From Allomuricauda sp. (GTDB lineage: Bacteria; Bacteroidota; Bacteroidia; Flavobacteriales; Flavobacteriaceae): DNA of 64,000 nt. Each line of letters begins with the position of its first letter. Position 1 is the stretch's first letter. This document shows positions 17,045-24,608 of this stretch, piece by piece. The translations under genes and the position numbers were made by a program. The DNA lies in contig NZ_JACESV010000002.1 of the NCBI RefSeq assembly GCF_013911645.1, positions 1,178,001 to 1,242,000 of the forward strand, written 5' to 3'. Below the pieces are notes generated by a model. It saw only the letters and a program-made list of their open reading frames with translations. It was not told the origin of the DNA and ran no database searches.

Positions 17045-17902
17045 TTAATCTAAAATTTCAAATTCCTTAAGGGTTTTACCATTTTTAAGTTTCCATTCTT
17101 TTAGCCCATTTGCATTTCTTCCCATTAAAATGGCCGCAGCAGTAGAAGGACTGGAAAATTCATGATCTTTATTGAAAATCAATCCTTTGTCTGCTTTTAT
17201 TATTATTTCATTGTCAATTAACTTTTGTCTTATGTTATTTAAGGATTTTTGCATTGAGTCTACGGTATTAGTAGCTACCTCGCTCCCCTTAAATATTATA
17301 AAACCTTTTGAGCTTGGTATTCCATAACCATTGGCGCCACGAGCAGCCTTGATATAAAATGTATTGGTTTTCTTGGTTTTATTCGCTTCAGCATTAACAA
17401 GGCTTTCAAAAACTCTATGTCCTAAAGTATTTGTCAAGAGTTTTATGTTTTCAATGAATTCTTCCATTTCAGCAATCTCAGATTCAGAAATTGAAGCTTT
17501 CGATGGAACAGTGCTGTTCTCAAGGTTATAATTATTAATTTTCTTTGTTATCTCGTAAAGCCGACTCTCTAAATATTTAATATGGGCTTTATTTAAGTTT
17601 TCGTCTTTACTGATAAAAACTATTGCTTCTGACCAAAACTCTTTTTGTGCAACATGTTGTTTTAATCTATCAATTATAGTTTCAGCTTCGCCGACATAAA
17701 CTATTCCCTTACCATCTTCATTTTCCCCAAATAATAAATAAATACCTGGGTTTTTTAAGTCATCACGTGAGTATGATTCTTTTATCAGAATCCTCGGAAT
17801 TTTATAAGCTTTTCCTGTCCAATTAGAAAGTTCACATGTCATTCGCCCACTTGGCTCTCCATCTATAAGAAATAGCTTAATTGTTTTTCCGAATTTTTTC
17901 AT
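17045..17902 (-). CDS. GIY-YIG nuclease-like protein with DUF4357 C-terminus
   Basis: 285 residues. A GIY-YIG domain lies at about 50-125: GIYLLFGENEDGKGIVYVGE, then IIDRLKQH with the catalytic arginine and YLESRLYE with the metal-binding glutamate, so the active site looks intact. The C-terminal half (ANGYGIPSSKGFIIFKGSEV to the end) matches DUF4357, often fused to such nucleases. The gene is markedly A/T-rich compared with radC next door. It is the outermost gene of the accessory patch downstream of polA; a role in DNA cleavage or defence is possible but unproven. Confidence 0.82.
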   Translation of the reverse strand: MKKFGKTIKLFLIDGEPSGRMTCELSNWTGKAYKIPRILIKESYSRDDLKNPGIYLLFGENEDGKGIVYVGEAETIIDRLKQHVAQKEFWSEAIVFISKDENLNKAHIKYLESRLYEITKKINNYNLENSTVPSKASISESEIAEMEEFIENIKLLTNTLGHRVFESLVNAEANKTKKTNTFYIKAARGANGYGIPSSKGFIIFKGSEVATNTVDSMQKSLNNIRQKLIDNEIIIKADKGLIFNKDHEFSSPSTAAAILMGRNANGLKEWKLKNGKTLKEFEILD

Positions 17903-17942
17903 TTATGCCAGTTTTTCAATCAAGATTTTATGTTTAAGTATT

Positions 17943-17993
17943 TCAATATACCTTCAACCAGTTCTCCCCAACACCCACTTCCACACCGAGCGG
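17943..17993 (-). repeat. diverged copy C of the polA 3' end
   Basis: These 51 bases align without gaps to the last 51 bases of polA (20115-20165), 41 of 51 identical. Read leftward in the polA frame they give PLGVEVGVGENWLKVY and a TGA stop, against PLDVEVGIGENWLEAH and TGA in polA. Several differences are synonymous. It starts 2 bases past the radC stop codon. Confidence 0.85.
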
Positions 17994-17994
17994 G

Positions 17995-18621
17995 TTATTT
18001 CTTTTTCTTCACCCTCAGCTTTTTCACCTCCTCCACGGAAAGTCCTGTGATTTCGGAAATAGTCTCTACATCCATTCCCTTTCCCTTCATTTGCTTGGCT
18101 ATTTCCACTTTTTCTTTTCGTTTGGCGATGTCGGCGGCCTCTTTTTTAAAGCGTTTTTCCAAAACGTAGCTGGGTACGTACTGGGTGCTCTCCAAAAGTT
18201 CGTCCATAAGCCCAATGTCCTTAAAACTCAGGTAGCTTTTGGTGGAGATGATGAGGTGGTCCAGCACTTGGGTGTTCACAATAATGCCCACTTGTATAAG
18301 GCGGTCTGTGATGTCCTTGTCCACCTCCGTGGGCGTGAGTTCGCCCGTAGGGTGGTTGTGGCACAGGATGATCTTTACCGCCCTTTTCTGCAGGGCCAGG
18401 CTAAAGACCTCCATGGGCTCGGCCAATGCGCGGTTTACGGTGCCCAGACTGATCAGCTCAATGAACAAGATGCGGTTGTTGTTCTCCAGCCCAATGACCC
18501 AAAAGTGCTCCCGGTTCTGGTCTATTTTGTCCTCCCGCAAGAGAATGCGCTGCATAATGCCGTACAGGTCGTCCGAGTTCAGGATTTTGATCTTTTGGGC
18601 TTCTGTGAGTTTAATGTCCAT
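17995..18621 (-). CDS. RadC-like JAB-domain protein with Rpn/transposase-type C-terminal tail
   Basis: 208 residues. Residues of about 20-145 are a RadC/JAB (MPN+) domain with the metallo-motif CHNHPTGELTPTEVD and an upstream glutamate in LFIELISLGT. The N-terminal helix-hairpin-helix of full-length RadC is missing. From about residue 150 the protein resembles the end of Rpn/PD-(D/E)XK 'transposase' proteins instead (KEKVEIAKQMKGKGMDVETI, then SEITGLSVEEVKKL). Codon use is richer in G/C than the neighbouring accessory genes. Short RadC proteins of this type are common on mobile DNA in Bacteroidota; their role is unclear. Confidence 0.8.
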   Translation of the reverse strand: MDIKLTEAQKIKILNSDDLYGIMQRILLREDKIDQNREHFWVIGLENNNRILFIELISLGTVNRALAEPMEVFSLALQKRAVKIILCHNHPTGELTPTEVDKDITDRLIQVGIIVNTQVLDHLIISTKSYLSFKDIGLMDELLESTQYVPSYVLEKRFKKEAADIAKRKEKVEIAKQMKGKGMDVETISEITGLSVEEVKKLRVKKKK

Positions 18622-18658
18622 GGATTAAAGATAGTTGATTACAAGAAATTCCGCGTAA

Positions 18659-18946
18659 TCAAAGCAAGTTATCCAAATCTTGCCTTCCCACAATGGCCAT
18701 GATTTCAACCATATCATTGTTCAATCTAAAAAATATACTGTCCGAACCACAGACACAACGCCTATATCCTTTTTTGATATGATCTACAGATTCAAAGGAA
18801 AAGGGGTTTTGGGCAATTCGGTCAAAATGTTCAAAAAAAGCTTCAAAGTAAGTATCGGCCTGTGCCATGCCAAATTTGGCCACGCCATACCGGTGTATTC
18901 GAATCAAATCTTCCTTGGCCTCATTGCTCAACCTATACTTGGCCAC
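18659..18946 (-). CDS. RelE/ParE-family toxin (second pair)
   Basis: 95 residues starting from a GTG. It has the RelE/ParE pattern: YRLSNEAKEDLIRIHRYGVA, FDRIAQNPFSFESVDHIKKG, then YRRCVCGSDSIFFRLNNDMV and a final VGRQD. Only one base separates its start from the antitoxin stop. The target (gyrase or mRNA) cannot be inferred. Confidence 0.85.
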   Translation of the reverse strand: MAKYRLSNEAKEDLIRIHRYGVAKFGMAQADTYFEAFFEHFDRIAQNPFSFESVDHIKKGYRRCVCGSDSIFFRLNNDMVEIMAIVGRQDLDNLL

Positions 18947-18947
18947 G

Positions 18948-19178
18948 CTAAGAGGATTTGGATTGCTTTAAAATATCATCCTTACTATCCGTTGTGAACC
19001 CGCTGTTTTCGGCCTTGGTGAGTTTGGTCCGTATCCAGTCCAATTGCGCCTGTTGGTTACGAGCCTGCCGGATAAGATCGTTTACCAACTCGCTTTTGCT
19101 GGAGTATTCTTTGTTGTCCACTTGGGATTTTAACCACTCATCATTGGGTTCTGTAAGGGAAATGCTCTGTCTTGCCAT
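18948..19178 (-). CDS. ParD-family antitoxin (second pair)
   Basis: 76 residues from the ATG at 19176-19178 (MARQSISLTEPNDEWLKSQV), preferred over an upstream in-frame start because it gives the canonical ParD beginning. Ribbon-helix-helix residues continue EYSSKSELVNDLIRQARNQQ, with an acidic C-terminal toxin-binding tail (FTTDSKDDILKQS). The gene directly precedes the toxin. A palindrome around its -7 box suggests self-repression. Confidence 0.87.
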   Translation of the reverse strand: MARQSISLTEPNDEWLKSQVDNKEYSSKSELVNDLIRQARNQQAQLDWIRTKLTKAENSGFTTDSKDDILKQSKSS

Positions 19179-19189
19179 GACCGCTGTGA

Positions 19190-19211
19190 TTTGGTGCAAA
19201 TATACACCAAA
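19190..19211 (-). promoter_or_regulatory. -7 box embedded in an inverted repeat, second parD-relE promoter
   Basis: The 7-base arms TTTGGTG / CACCAAA (19190-19196 and 19205-19211) enclose exactly the 8 bases that read TATATTTG leftward, a perfect Bacteroidota -7 box. The antitoxin ATG is 11 bases further on. A TTG lies 14 bases upstream of the box, shorter than usual spacing. Confidence 0.6.
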
Positions 19212-19271
19212 AATGAATCAATATGGATATTATATGTGGTGTCCAGATATTTATTTATCAATAATCAATCA

Positions 19272-19322
19272 TTAATGTGTCTCGAACCAATTCTCACCAA
19301 TACCCACTTCCACATCAGGCGG
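19272..19322 (-). repeat. diverged copy B of the polA 3' end
   Basis: Gap-free match of 44 of 51 bases to 20115-20165. In the polA frame it reads PPDVEVGIGENWFETH followed by TAA. On its upstream side it shares AAGAAATAACCCGC with copy C, where that sequence is the end of radC, so copy B may preserve a scrap of a lost radC-like gene. No open gene ends here now. The remaining 19212-19439 gap shows nothing else recognisable. Confidence 0.85.
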
Positions 19323-19439
19323 GTTATTTCTTCCCCATTGCCCGCAAACCAAAGTGAGGTGCAGCAAAACTGAGACAAAACGATGATTGGGAGGATGAGC
19401 TTAGAGGGCTTAATTAAAATAGGTTGCCATTGCACAAAA

Positions 19440-20099
19440 TCAATTAGGATGATTTTTTTCTAGTTCTGTCCACAAGTTGTGGCAATTGTCTTCAAAATAG
19501 TCCATTTTCAGTTTGGAAAGATTCTCTTTGGATTGGTAGAATTTTTTATCGATTTCATACATTTCATTTTGAAGTTCGGGATTACTATGAAGTTTGGGGA
19601 AATCAATAAATTGGTATAACTTTTTTGAATTGATCTTATCGTGAAGATGATTGGGGGGGTCACTGTGTTTTGACAACACCTGAAAGGCACTTTTTAAAAA
19701 CTTGTGGTTATAAGTGGCACCAATTAATTTCAAAGCGTCCAACGTTTCGTCAGCATATCGGCCTGATGAATTGGTAAAAAATTGAAGATAGCCTCCATTG
19801 TTTACCTCCGCTTCCAGTTCGTTTATCAGCCAAACCACTTGAAGCAGTTCGGGCATATTTCTAAATGAAGCTTCACTATAATTACCAGCTTGCTGTAATT
19901 TATGGGTGAAGTAATACAATAACTCTTGTTTTTCTTCAGCAGTGGCTTTTTCAAATTTATCCTTGTTGAGTTTGGCGAATTTTACACGGTAGTGCCATTC
20001 GCTTTTAGGATCAGATTTTTCTGGGGTCCCAAAATCCACTAACCTAGGCAGCAAAAACCTTAGGAGAACAATAATGGCAATGAAAATGGTTAGTTTCAT
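19440..20099 (-). CDS. DUF4375 (DMP19-like) protein with N-terminal membrane segment
   Basis: 219 residues. One hydrophobic helix (KLTIFIAIIVLLRFLLPRLV) at the N-terminus suggests a membrane anchor. The central block LLQVVWLINELEAEVNNGGY then LQFFTNSSGRYADETLDAL is characteristic of DUF4375. The family includes the DMP19 DNA-mimic protein, but the function in most bacteria is unknown. It starts 15 bases beyond the polA stop codon and lies between two polA-tail copies. Confidence 0.75.
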   Translation of the reverse strand: MKLTIFIAIIVLLRFLLPRLVDFGTPEKSDPKSEWHYRVKFAKLNKDKFEKATAEEKQELLYYFTHKLQQAGNYSEASFRNMPELLQVVWLINELEAEVNNGGYLQFFTNSSGRYADETLDALKLIGATYNHKFLKSAFQVLSKHSDPPNHLHDKINSKKLYQFIDFPKLHSNPELQNEMYEIDKKFYQSKENLSKLKMDYFEDNCHNLWTELEKNHPN

Positions 20100-20114
20100 T
20101 TGAAATGAATTAAA

Positions 20115-20165
20115 TCAATGCGCCTCCAACCAATTCTCACCAATGCCCACTTCCACATCCAGCGG
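20115..20165 (-). repeat. parental copy A: 3' end of polA, repeated at 19272 and 17943
   Basis: The last 16 codons and stop of the intact polA (PLDVEVGIGENWLEAH). Copies B and C align to it codon by codon, both ending in a stop codon at the same place. Spacing A to B is 843 bases and B to C is 1329 bases, all in the same orientation. Confidence 0.85.
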
Positions 20166-22949
20166 CACAGAAAGTTTATAGGCGTTTTCCATTTCGGATT
20201 TTATAAGTTCCTTCATTTCCTCTAGCTCCGGTTTGTAGCAATCAAACACCAATTCATCATGTACTTGCAGCAACATCTTGGTCTTGTATTTTCCTTCGGA
20301 AAGCTTTTTGTGGATGTTGATCATCGCAATTTTTATAATGTCCGCTGCACTCCCTTGGATGGGTGCGTTCACGGCGTTTCGCTCCGCAGCCCCGCGCACT
20401 ACTTGGTTGCCTGCATTAATATCCTTTAAATAACGACGGCGCCCTAAAACCGTTTGTACATATCCGTGCTCACGGGCAAAATCCACTTGTTCGCTCATAT
20501 AATTGCGCAATTTCGGGTAGGTTTTGTAATAGGTGTCAATGAGTTCCTTGGCCTCCGAACGGCTCAAATCTGTTTGGTTGCTCAACCCAAAGGCCGAAAC
20601 CCCGTAAATAATCCCAAAGTTCACCGTTTTGGCATTGCTACGCTGTTCGCGGGTCACCTCCTCAATCGGTACATTAAATACCTTGGATGCAGTGGAAGCG
20701 TGAATGTCCTCACCGTTTTTAAAGGCTGAAATCATGGTGTCTTCCTCGCTCAATGCCGCAATTATACGCAATTCTATCTGGGAGTAATCCGCAGCCAAGA
20801 GTACGTAGTTTTTATCCCGTGGGATAAACGCCTTGCGCACTTGTCGCCCGCGCTCTGTACGGATGGGAATGTTCTGCAAGTTCGGGTTGTTACTGCTCAA
20901 ACGGCCCGTAGCGGCTACGGTCTGCATATAATCCGTGTGTACTCGACCTGTTTTTTGCTGTACCTCGTTGGGCAACGCATCCACGTAGGTGCTTTTTAGT
21001 TTGGCCAATCCACGGTAGTCCAACACATTCTGAATAATGTCGTGATCCTTGGCCAAGTAGGAGAGCACATCTTCCGAAGTGGAAAACTGCCCTGTTTTGG
21101 TCTTTTTGGGCTTGTCCACCAGTTTTAGTTTGCCAAAAAGGATGTCGCCCAATTGTTTGGGGGAGGCAATATTGAATTCCTCACCGGCATCTTCATAGAT
21201 TTTCTTTTCCAAATCGGCAATATCCGTTTCAAGGGCAACCGAAAGGTCATTTAGATATTCCTTATCCAAATTGATGCCTTCCAGTTCCATATCGGCGAGC
21301 ACCCGAACCAACGGAATTTCGATGTCATCAAACAATTTATCGGTATGTGCGTCTTTCAGCTCTGGGGTGAATTTTAAACCCAACTGGAAAGTGATATCGG
21401 CATCTTCCACCGCATACTCCGTTTGTTTTTCCAAAGGAACCTGTCGCATGCTGAGCTGGTTTTTGCCTTTTTTGCCAATAAGTTCCGTAATGGAAATGGG
21501 CGTGTAGTTGAGGTAGGTTTCCGCAAGCACATCCATATTGTGGCGCATATCGGGGTTGATGAGGTAGTGGGCCAACATGGTATCGAACAACTTGCCTTTC
21601 ACCTCCACGCCATAGTTTTGCATTACTTTGATGTCGTACTTCAGGTTTTGCCCCACTTTTTCAATGGTTTCCGATTCAAAAAACGGGCGTAGCTTTTCAA
21701 TCAAAGGTTTGGCGTCGTTTTCATTGTCGGGAAAGGGCACATAAAATCCTTTGCCGGGCGACCAACTAAAGGCGATGCCCACCAGTTCCGCTTCCAACGG
21801 ATTTAGGGAAGTGGTCTCGGTATCAAAACAGACGGAAGGTTGTTTCATCAAGGTTTCAAGGAATAGTTCCATGCCCAATCCATCTTGTACATGCTGATAA
21901 AAATGGGGGACATCGGCAATGGTTTTTCGGCTGTTCACATCTTTGATGGTGGCCGCAGCTTCTGATGGATCGCCGCCAAACAACGTAAACTGACCGCTTC
22001 CCGCCACTTTGGCCTCTTCCTTGGCCGTTTTGGTATTGGTCACTTGGGTGCTGGCTTCCGCCTCGCCCGTATATATTTTGATGAACTGATCCTTTAACCT
22101 ACGGAATTCCAGTTCTTCGAAGATTTCCTGCACTTTTTCCGCATCGGGCGGACACATTTCGTAATCTTCCGCGTGAAATTGCACTTCGCAATCGGTTTTG
22201 ATCTCTGCCAATTTTCGTGAAAGTCGGCCCAGTTCGGCATTTTCTTCCACTTTTTCCTTCATTTTGCCCTTGAGCTGGTCGGTATTGCTCAACAGCCCTT
22301 CCATGGAATCGAATTGATCCAAGAACTTTTTGGCGGTCTTATCGCCCACACCAGGCAGTCCGGGAATATTGTCACTTGCATCGCCCATCATTCCCAAATA
22401 GTCGATTACCTGCTCTGGACGTTTTACGCCGAAGCGTTTTTGTACTTCGGGAATGCCCCAAATTTCGATACCGTTGCCCATTCTGGCGGGGCGGTACATA
22501 AAAATGTTCTCGCTCACCAACTGCCCAAAATCTTTGTCGGGCGTTACCATAAATACTTTGTAATTCTCTTTTTCGGCCTGTTTGGCCAAGGTTCCGATAA
22601 GGTCATCGGCTTCATAGCCCTCCAATTCCACCACGGGAATCTTCATGGCCTCCAAAATTTGTTGGATGTATGGCACCGCAATGCGGATGGCATCTGGAGT
22701 TTCGTCACGGTTAGCTTTGTATGCTTCAAACATTTCGGTGCGCTCTACACTTCCCCCTTTGTCAAAAGCCACGGCTAAATGGTCGGGCTGTTCGCGTTTG
22801 ATCACATCAAACAGGGAATTCATAAACCCCATGATAGCAGAGGTGTCCATTCCCTTGGAGTTGATTCTCGGATTTTTGATCAAGGCATAATAACCACGGA
22901 ATATAAGTGCGTAGGCATCAAGTAAAAAAAGTCGTTTTTGTTCGGACAT
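20115..22949 (-). CDS. polA: DNA polymerase I
   Basis: 944 residues from the ATG at 22947-22949 (MSEQKRLFLLDAYALIFRGY), preferred to a TTG further upstream. Domains in order: 5' nuclease (about 1-290, with YEADDLIGTLA and GDASDNIPGLPGVGDKTA), 3'-5' exonuclease (about 370-550, with VCFDTETTSLN), and family A polymerase (about 580-944, with DYSQIELRIIAALS, NFGIIYGVSAFGLS and QVHDELVFD). The exonuclease metal residues appear intact. The protein repairs DNA and processes Okazaki fragments. Downstream lie the polA-tail repeats and accessory genes. Confidence 0.98.
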   Translation of the reverse strand: MSEQKRLFLLDAYALIFRGYYALIKNPRINSKGMDTSAIMGFMNSLFDVIKREQPDHLAVAFDKGGSVERTEMFEAYKANRDETPDAIRIAVPYIQQILEAMKIPVVELEGYEADDLIGTLAKQAEKENYKVFMVTPDKDFGQLVSENIFMYRPARMGNGIEIWGIPEVQKRFGVKRPEQVIDYLGMMGDASDNIPGLPGVGDKTAKKFLDQFDSMEGLLSNTDQLKGKMKEKVEENAELGRLSRKLAEIKTDCEVQFHAEDYEMCPPDAEKVQEIFEELEFRRLKDQFIKIYTGEAEASTQVTNTKTAKEEAKVAGSGQFTLFGGDPSEAAATIKDVNSRKTIADVPHFYQHVQDGLGMELFLETLMKQPSVCFDTETTSLNPLEAELVGIAFSWSPGKGFYVPFPDNENDAKPLIEKLRPFFESETIEKVGQNLKYDIKVMQNYGVEVKGKLFDTMLAHYLINPDMRHNMDVLAETYLNYTPISITELIGKKGKNQLSMRQVPLEKQTEYAVEDADITFQLGLKFTPELKDAHTDKLFDDIEIPLVRVLADMELEGINLDKEYLNDLSVALETDIADLEKKIYEDAGEEFNIASPKQLGDILFGKLKLVDKPKKTKTGQFSTSEDVLSYLAKDHDIIQNVLDYRGLAKLKSTYVDALPNEVQQKTGRVHTDYMQTVAATGRLSSNNPNLQNIPIRTERGRQVRKAFIPRDKNYVLLAADYSQIELRIIAALSEEDTMISAFKNGEDIHASTASKVFNVPIEEVTREQRSNAKTVNFGIIYGVSAFGLSNQTDLSRSEAKELIDTYYKTYPKLRNYMSEQVDFAREHGYVQTVLGRRRYLKDINAGNQVVRGAAERNAVNAPIQGSAADIIKIAMINIHKKLSEGKYKTKMLLQVHDELVFDCYKPELEEMKELIKSEMENAYKLSVPLDVEVGIGENWLEAH

Positions 22950-23037
22950 GTATTTTTCAGTTAGCAATTTTCAATAAACAATTATAAAAGGCAGGTTTTA
23001 AAAGTACGAATTGCTGTTCAAAAGAGCCTAGAATATA

Positions 23038-23459
23038 GAGCCAAGAATCAAGAGACAAGTGATATATAATATATTCTTCTAATTTTGATGCTTCTTTTTT
23101 TGCTTAATAATCATCCTTCATTTACAGAAAAAAGTCTTTTTGAAATCCATGTTCCAGAAACCAGCACTATAAATTCGAATAAAAAAATCAAAATGAAGTA
23201 AATGGGTAAAAATGCTAGATGGAGCAGAAAACCTATTATTCCTTCTGTTTGATTTCCATTTAGTGTAATAGGAACTTTTGCGCCTGCAATTATCATGATT
23301 GTTCCAATTCCAAAATAAAGTACACTAAATCCTAGACTGCTGAAAATTGAAATTTTTAACAGACGATTGAATGTTAGTGACTTGATAAGTTCTTTTGATT
23401 TCATTGTTGAAATGACTTTATTGAATGTATGCAAATTCTTATTGAGCCAAGAGTCAAGA
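23038..23459. repeat. direct repeats GAGCCAAGAxTCAAGA flanking a small membrane gene
   Basis: Copies at 23038-23054 (GAGCCAAGAATCAAGAG) and 23444-23459 (GAGCCAAGAGTCAAGA) lie in the same orientation on either side of the gene at 23111-23404. They belong to a degenerate repeat type scattered through flavobacterial intergenic DNA. Confidence 0.6.
23111..23404 (-). CDS. small hypothetical membrane protein
   Basis: 97 residues from the ATG at 23402-23404 (MKSKELIKSLTFNRLLKISI). Two long hydrophobic segments are visible: ISIFSSLGFSVLYFGIGTIM and LLHLAFLPIYFILIFLFEFI. I do not recognise a family. The gene is A/T-rich and bracketed by direct repeats, and may be a recent arrival. It could be a non-expressed frame, but length and hydrophobic pattern argue for a real protein. 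Confidence 0.5.
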   Translation of the reverse strand: MKSKELIKSLTFNRLLKISIFSSLGFSVLYFGIGTIMIIAGAKVPITLNGNQTEGIIGFLLHLAFLPIYFILIFLFEFIVLVSGTWISKRLFSVNEG

Positions 23460-23475
23460 CGTCTTGGTTCTTGTT

Positions 23476-23565
23476 TCCAGAAGCGAAGCGGTCTAACATC
23501 TAATGTCCATCAGCGAAGCGGTCTTGTGTCTTTTTTCTAAAAGCGTAGCGCTCTTGGTTCTGATA
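23476..23565. repeat. three tandem 30-base degenerate repeats
   Basis: Units start at 23476, 23506 and 23536 and share the core AGCGAAGCGGTCT (third unit AGCGTAGCGCTCT) at an exact 30-base spacing, with variable sequence between. The array ends at the stop codon of the glycosylasparaginase gene. It is non-coding and not a CRISPR. Confidence 0.75.
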
Positions 23566-23566
23566 T

Positions 23567-24568
23567 CTATTCGTAGAAGCTCACGACTTCTCGGTTCTCG
23601 TGTCCATTGTCGGAATACTCCCGGTAGGTAAACCCGGGATGCACGCAGTAGCCGCCCGTTTCCCCATTTTTGTTGATGGCCAAAAACCCGATTTGGAAAT
23701 CTTTTCGACCCTTATTTTTCTGCATGATACGTTTTACACCTTCTTCGCAGGCTTCTTGCGGACTTTTTCCTTGCCGCATGAGCTCTACGATCAAAAAACT
23801 GCCCACGGTACGGATTACTTCTTCGCCAACCCCCGTGGCCGTGGCACCGCCCACTTCATTGTCAATAAAAAGACCGGCGCCAATAATGGGGGAATCCCCA
23901 ACGCGCCCTGCTACTTTGTAGGCCATTCCACTTGTGGTGCAAGCCCCGGAAATATCGCCATTTTCATCAATGGCGAGCATGCCAATGGTATCGTGGTTTT
24001 CTATATTGATGATGGTCTCATATTTGGAAGTCTTCAACCACTCTTCGTATTGTTTTTTGGTACTTTCGGTCAATAGGTCTTCTTTTTTGAAGCCTTGCTC
24101 ATAAGCAAATTTCTCCGCGCCTTTGCCCGCCAAGATAATGTGCGGGGTTTCCTCCATCACCTTTCTGGCTACGGAAACCGGATGCACAATGTTTTGCAAG
24201 CAGACCACAGAGCCGCAATTGCCATCCTTGTCCATAATGCAGGCATCCAGCGTAACATTGCCATCACGGTCCGGTCGGCCACCTTTGCCCACCGTTTCGT
24301 TGGTTTCGTCGGCTTCCTCGACCCTAACGCCCTGTTCCACGGCATCCAGGGCATTACCGCCCGACTTTAAGACCTCCCACGCCTTCTCCGTAGCATTGAA
24401 AAAGTTCCAAGTACAGACCACAATGGGTCTTATAGGATTGGGAGTTGGAATTGCCGCAGCGGAAGCTGCTTCGGGCTTTGGCTCGGTTTTACAGGCGACC
24501 AAAGTAGAGGCGGAAACCAGTCCGGCTGCGGAGAGGCTGGAATTTTTAAGAAATTTGCGTCGTTCCAT
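23567..24568 (-). CDS. N4-(beta-N-acetylglucosaminyl)-L-asparaginase (glycosylasparaginase)
   Basis: 333 residues. This Ntn-hydrolase cleaves the GlcNAc-asparagine bond of N-glycopeptides after splitting itself into two chains. The autocleavage site is visible as ENHDTIGMLAIDENG, with the Thr at about residue 190 as the new N-terminal nucleophile. WEVLKSGGNALDAVEQGVR and GRVGDSPIIGAGLF are also typical. The N-terminus (MERRKFLKNSSLSAAGLVSA, then LVAC) combines a twin-arginine-like start with a lipobox, so it is exported and possibly lipid-anchored. The best studied relative comes from a flavobacterium. It is divergent from cutC, 40 bases apart. Confidence 0.92.
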   Translation of the reverse strand: MERRKFLKNSSLSAAGLVSASTLVACKTEPKPEAASAAAIPTPNPIRPIVVCTWNFFNATEKAWEVLKSGGNALDAVEQGVRVEEADETNETVGKGGRPDRDGNVTLDACIMDKDGNCGSVVCLQNIVHPVSVARKVMEETPHIILAGKGAEKFAYEQGFKKEDLLTESTKKQYEEWLKTSKYETIINIENHDTIGMLAIDENGDISGACTTSGMAYKVAGRVGDSPIIGAGLFIDNEVGGATATGVGEEVIRTVGSFLIVELMRQGKSPQEACEEGVKRIMQKNKGRKDFQIGFLAINKNGETGGYCVHPGFTYREYSDNGHENREVVSFYE

Positions 24569-24581
24569 GCGATGGTATGTT

Positions 24582-24589
24582 TAATTTTG
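24582..24589 (+). promoter_or_regulatory. candidate -7 box for cutC
   Basis: TAATTTTG lies 19 bases before the cutC ATG. A TTG sits 24 bases upstream (24555-24557), one base longer than the usual spacing. Confidence 0.35.
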
Positions 24590-24608
24590 AGGGTCATAAA
24601 TATACAAT

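Noticed and set aside
17930..20110. A complete integrative element or transposon
   Set aside because: No integrase, transposase or clean terminal repeats are present; only the polA-tail copies suggest insertion, so it is reported as a hypothesis.
23476..23565. 30-base periodic array as a possible CRISPR
   Set aside because: Only three units, the core is only about 13-19 bases and degenerate, spacing leaves no proper spacers, and there are no cas genes.
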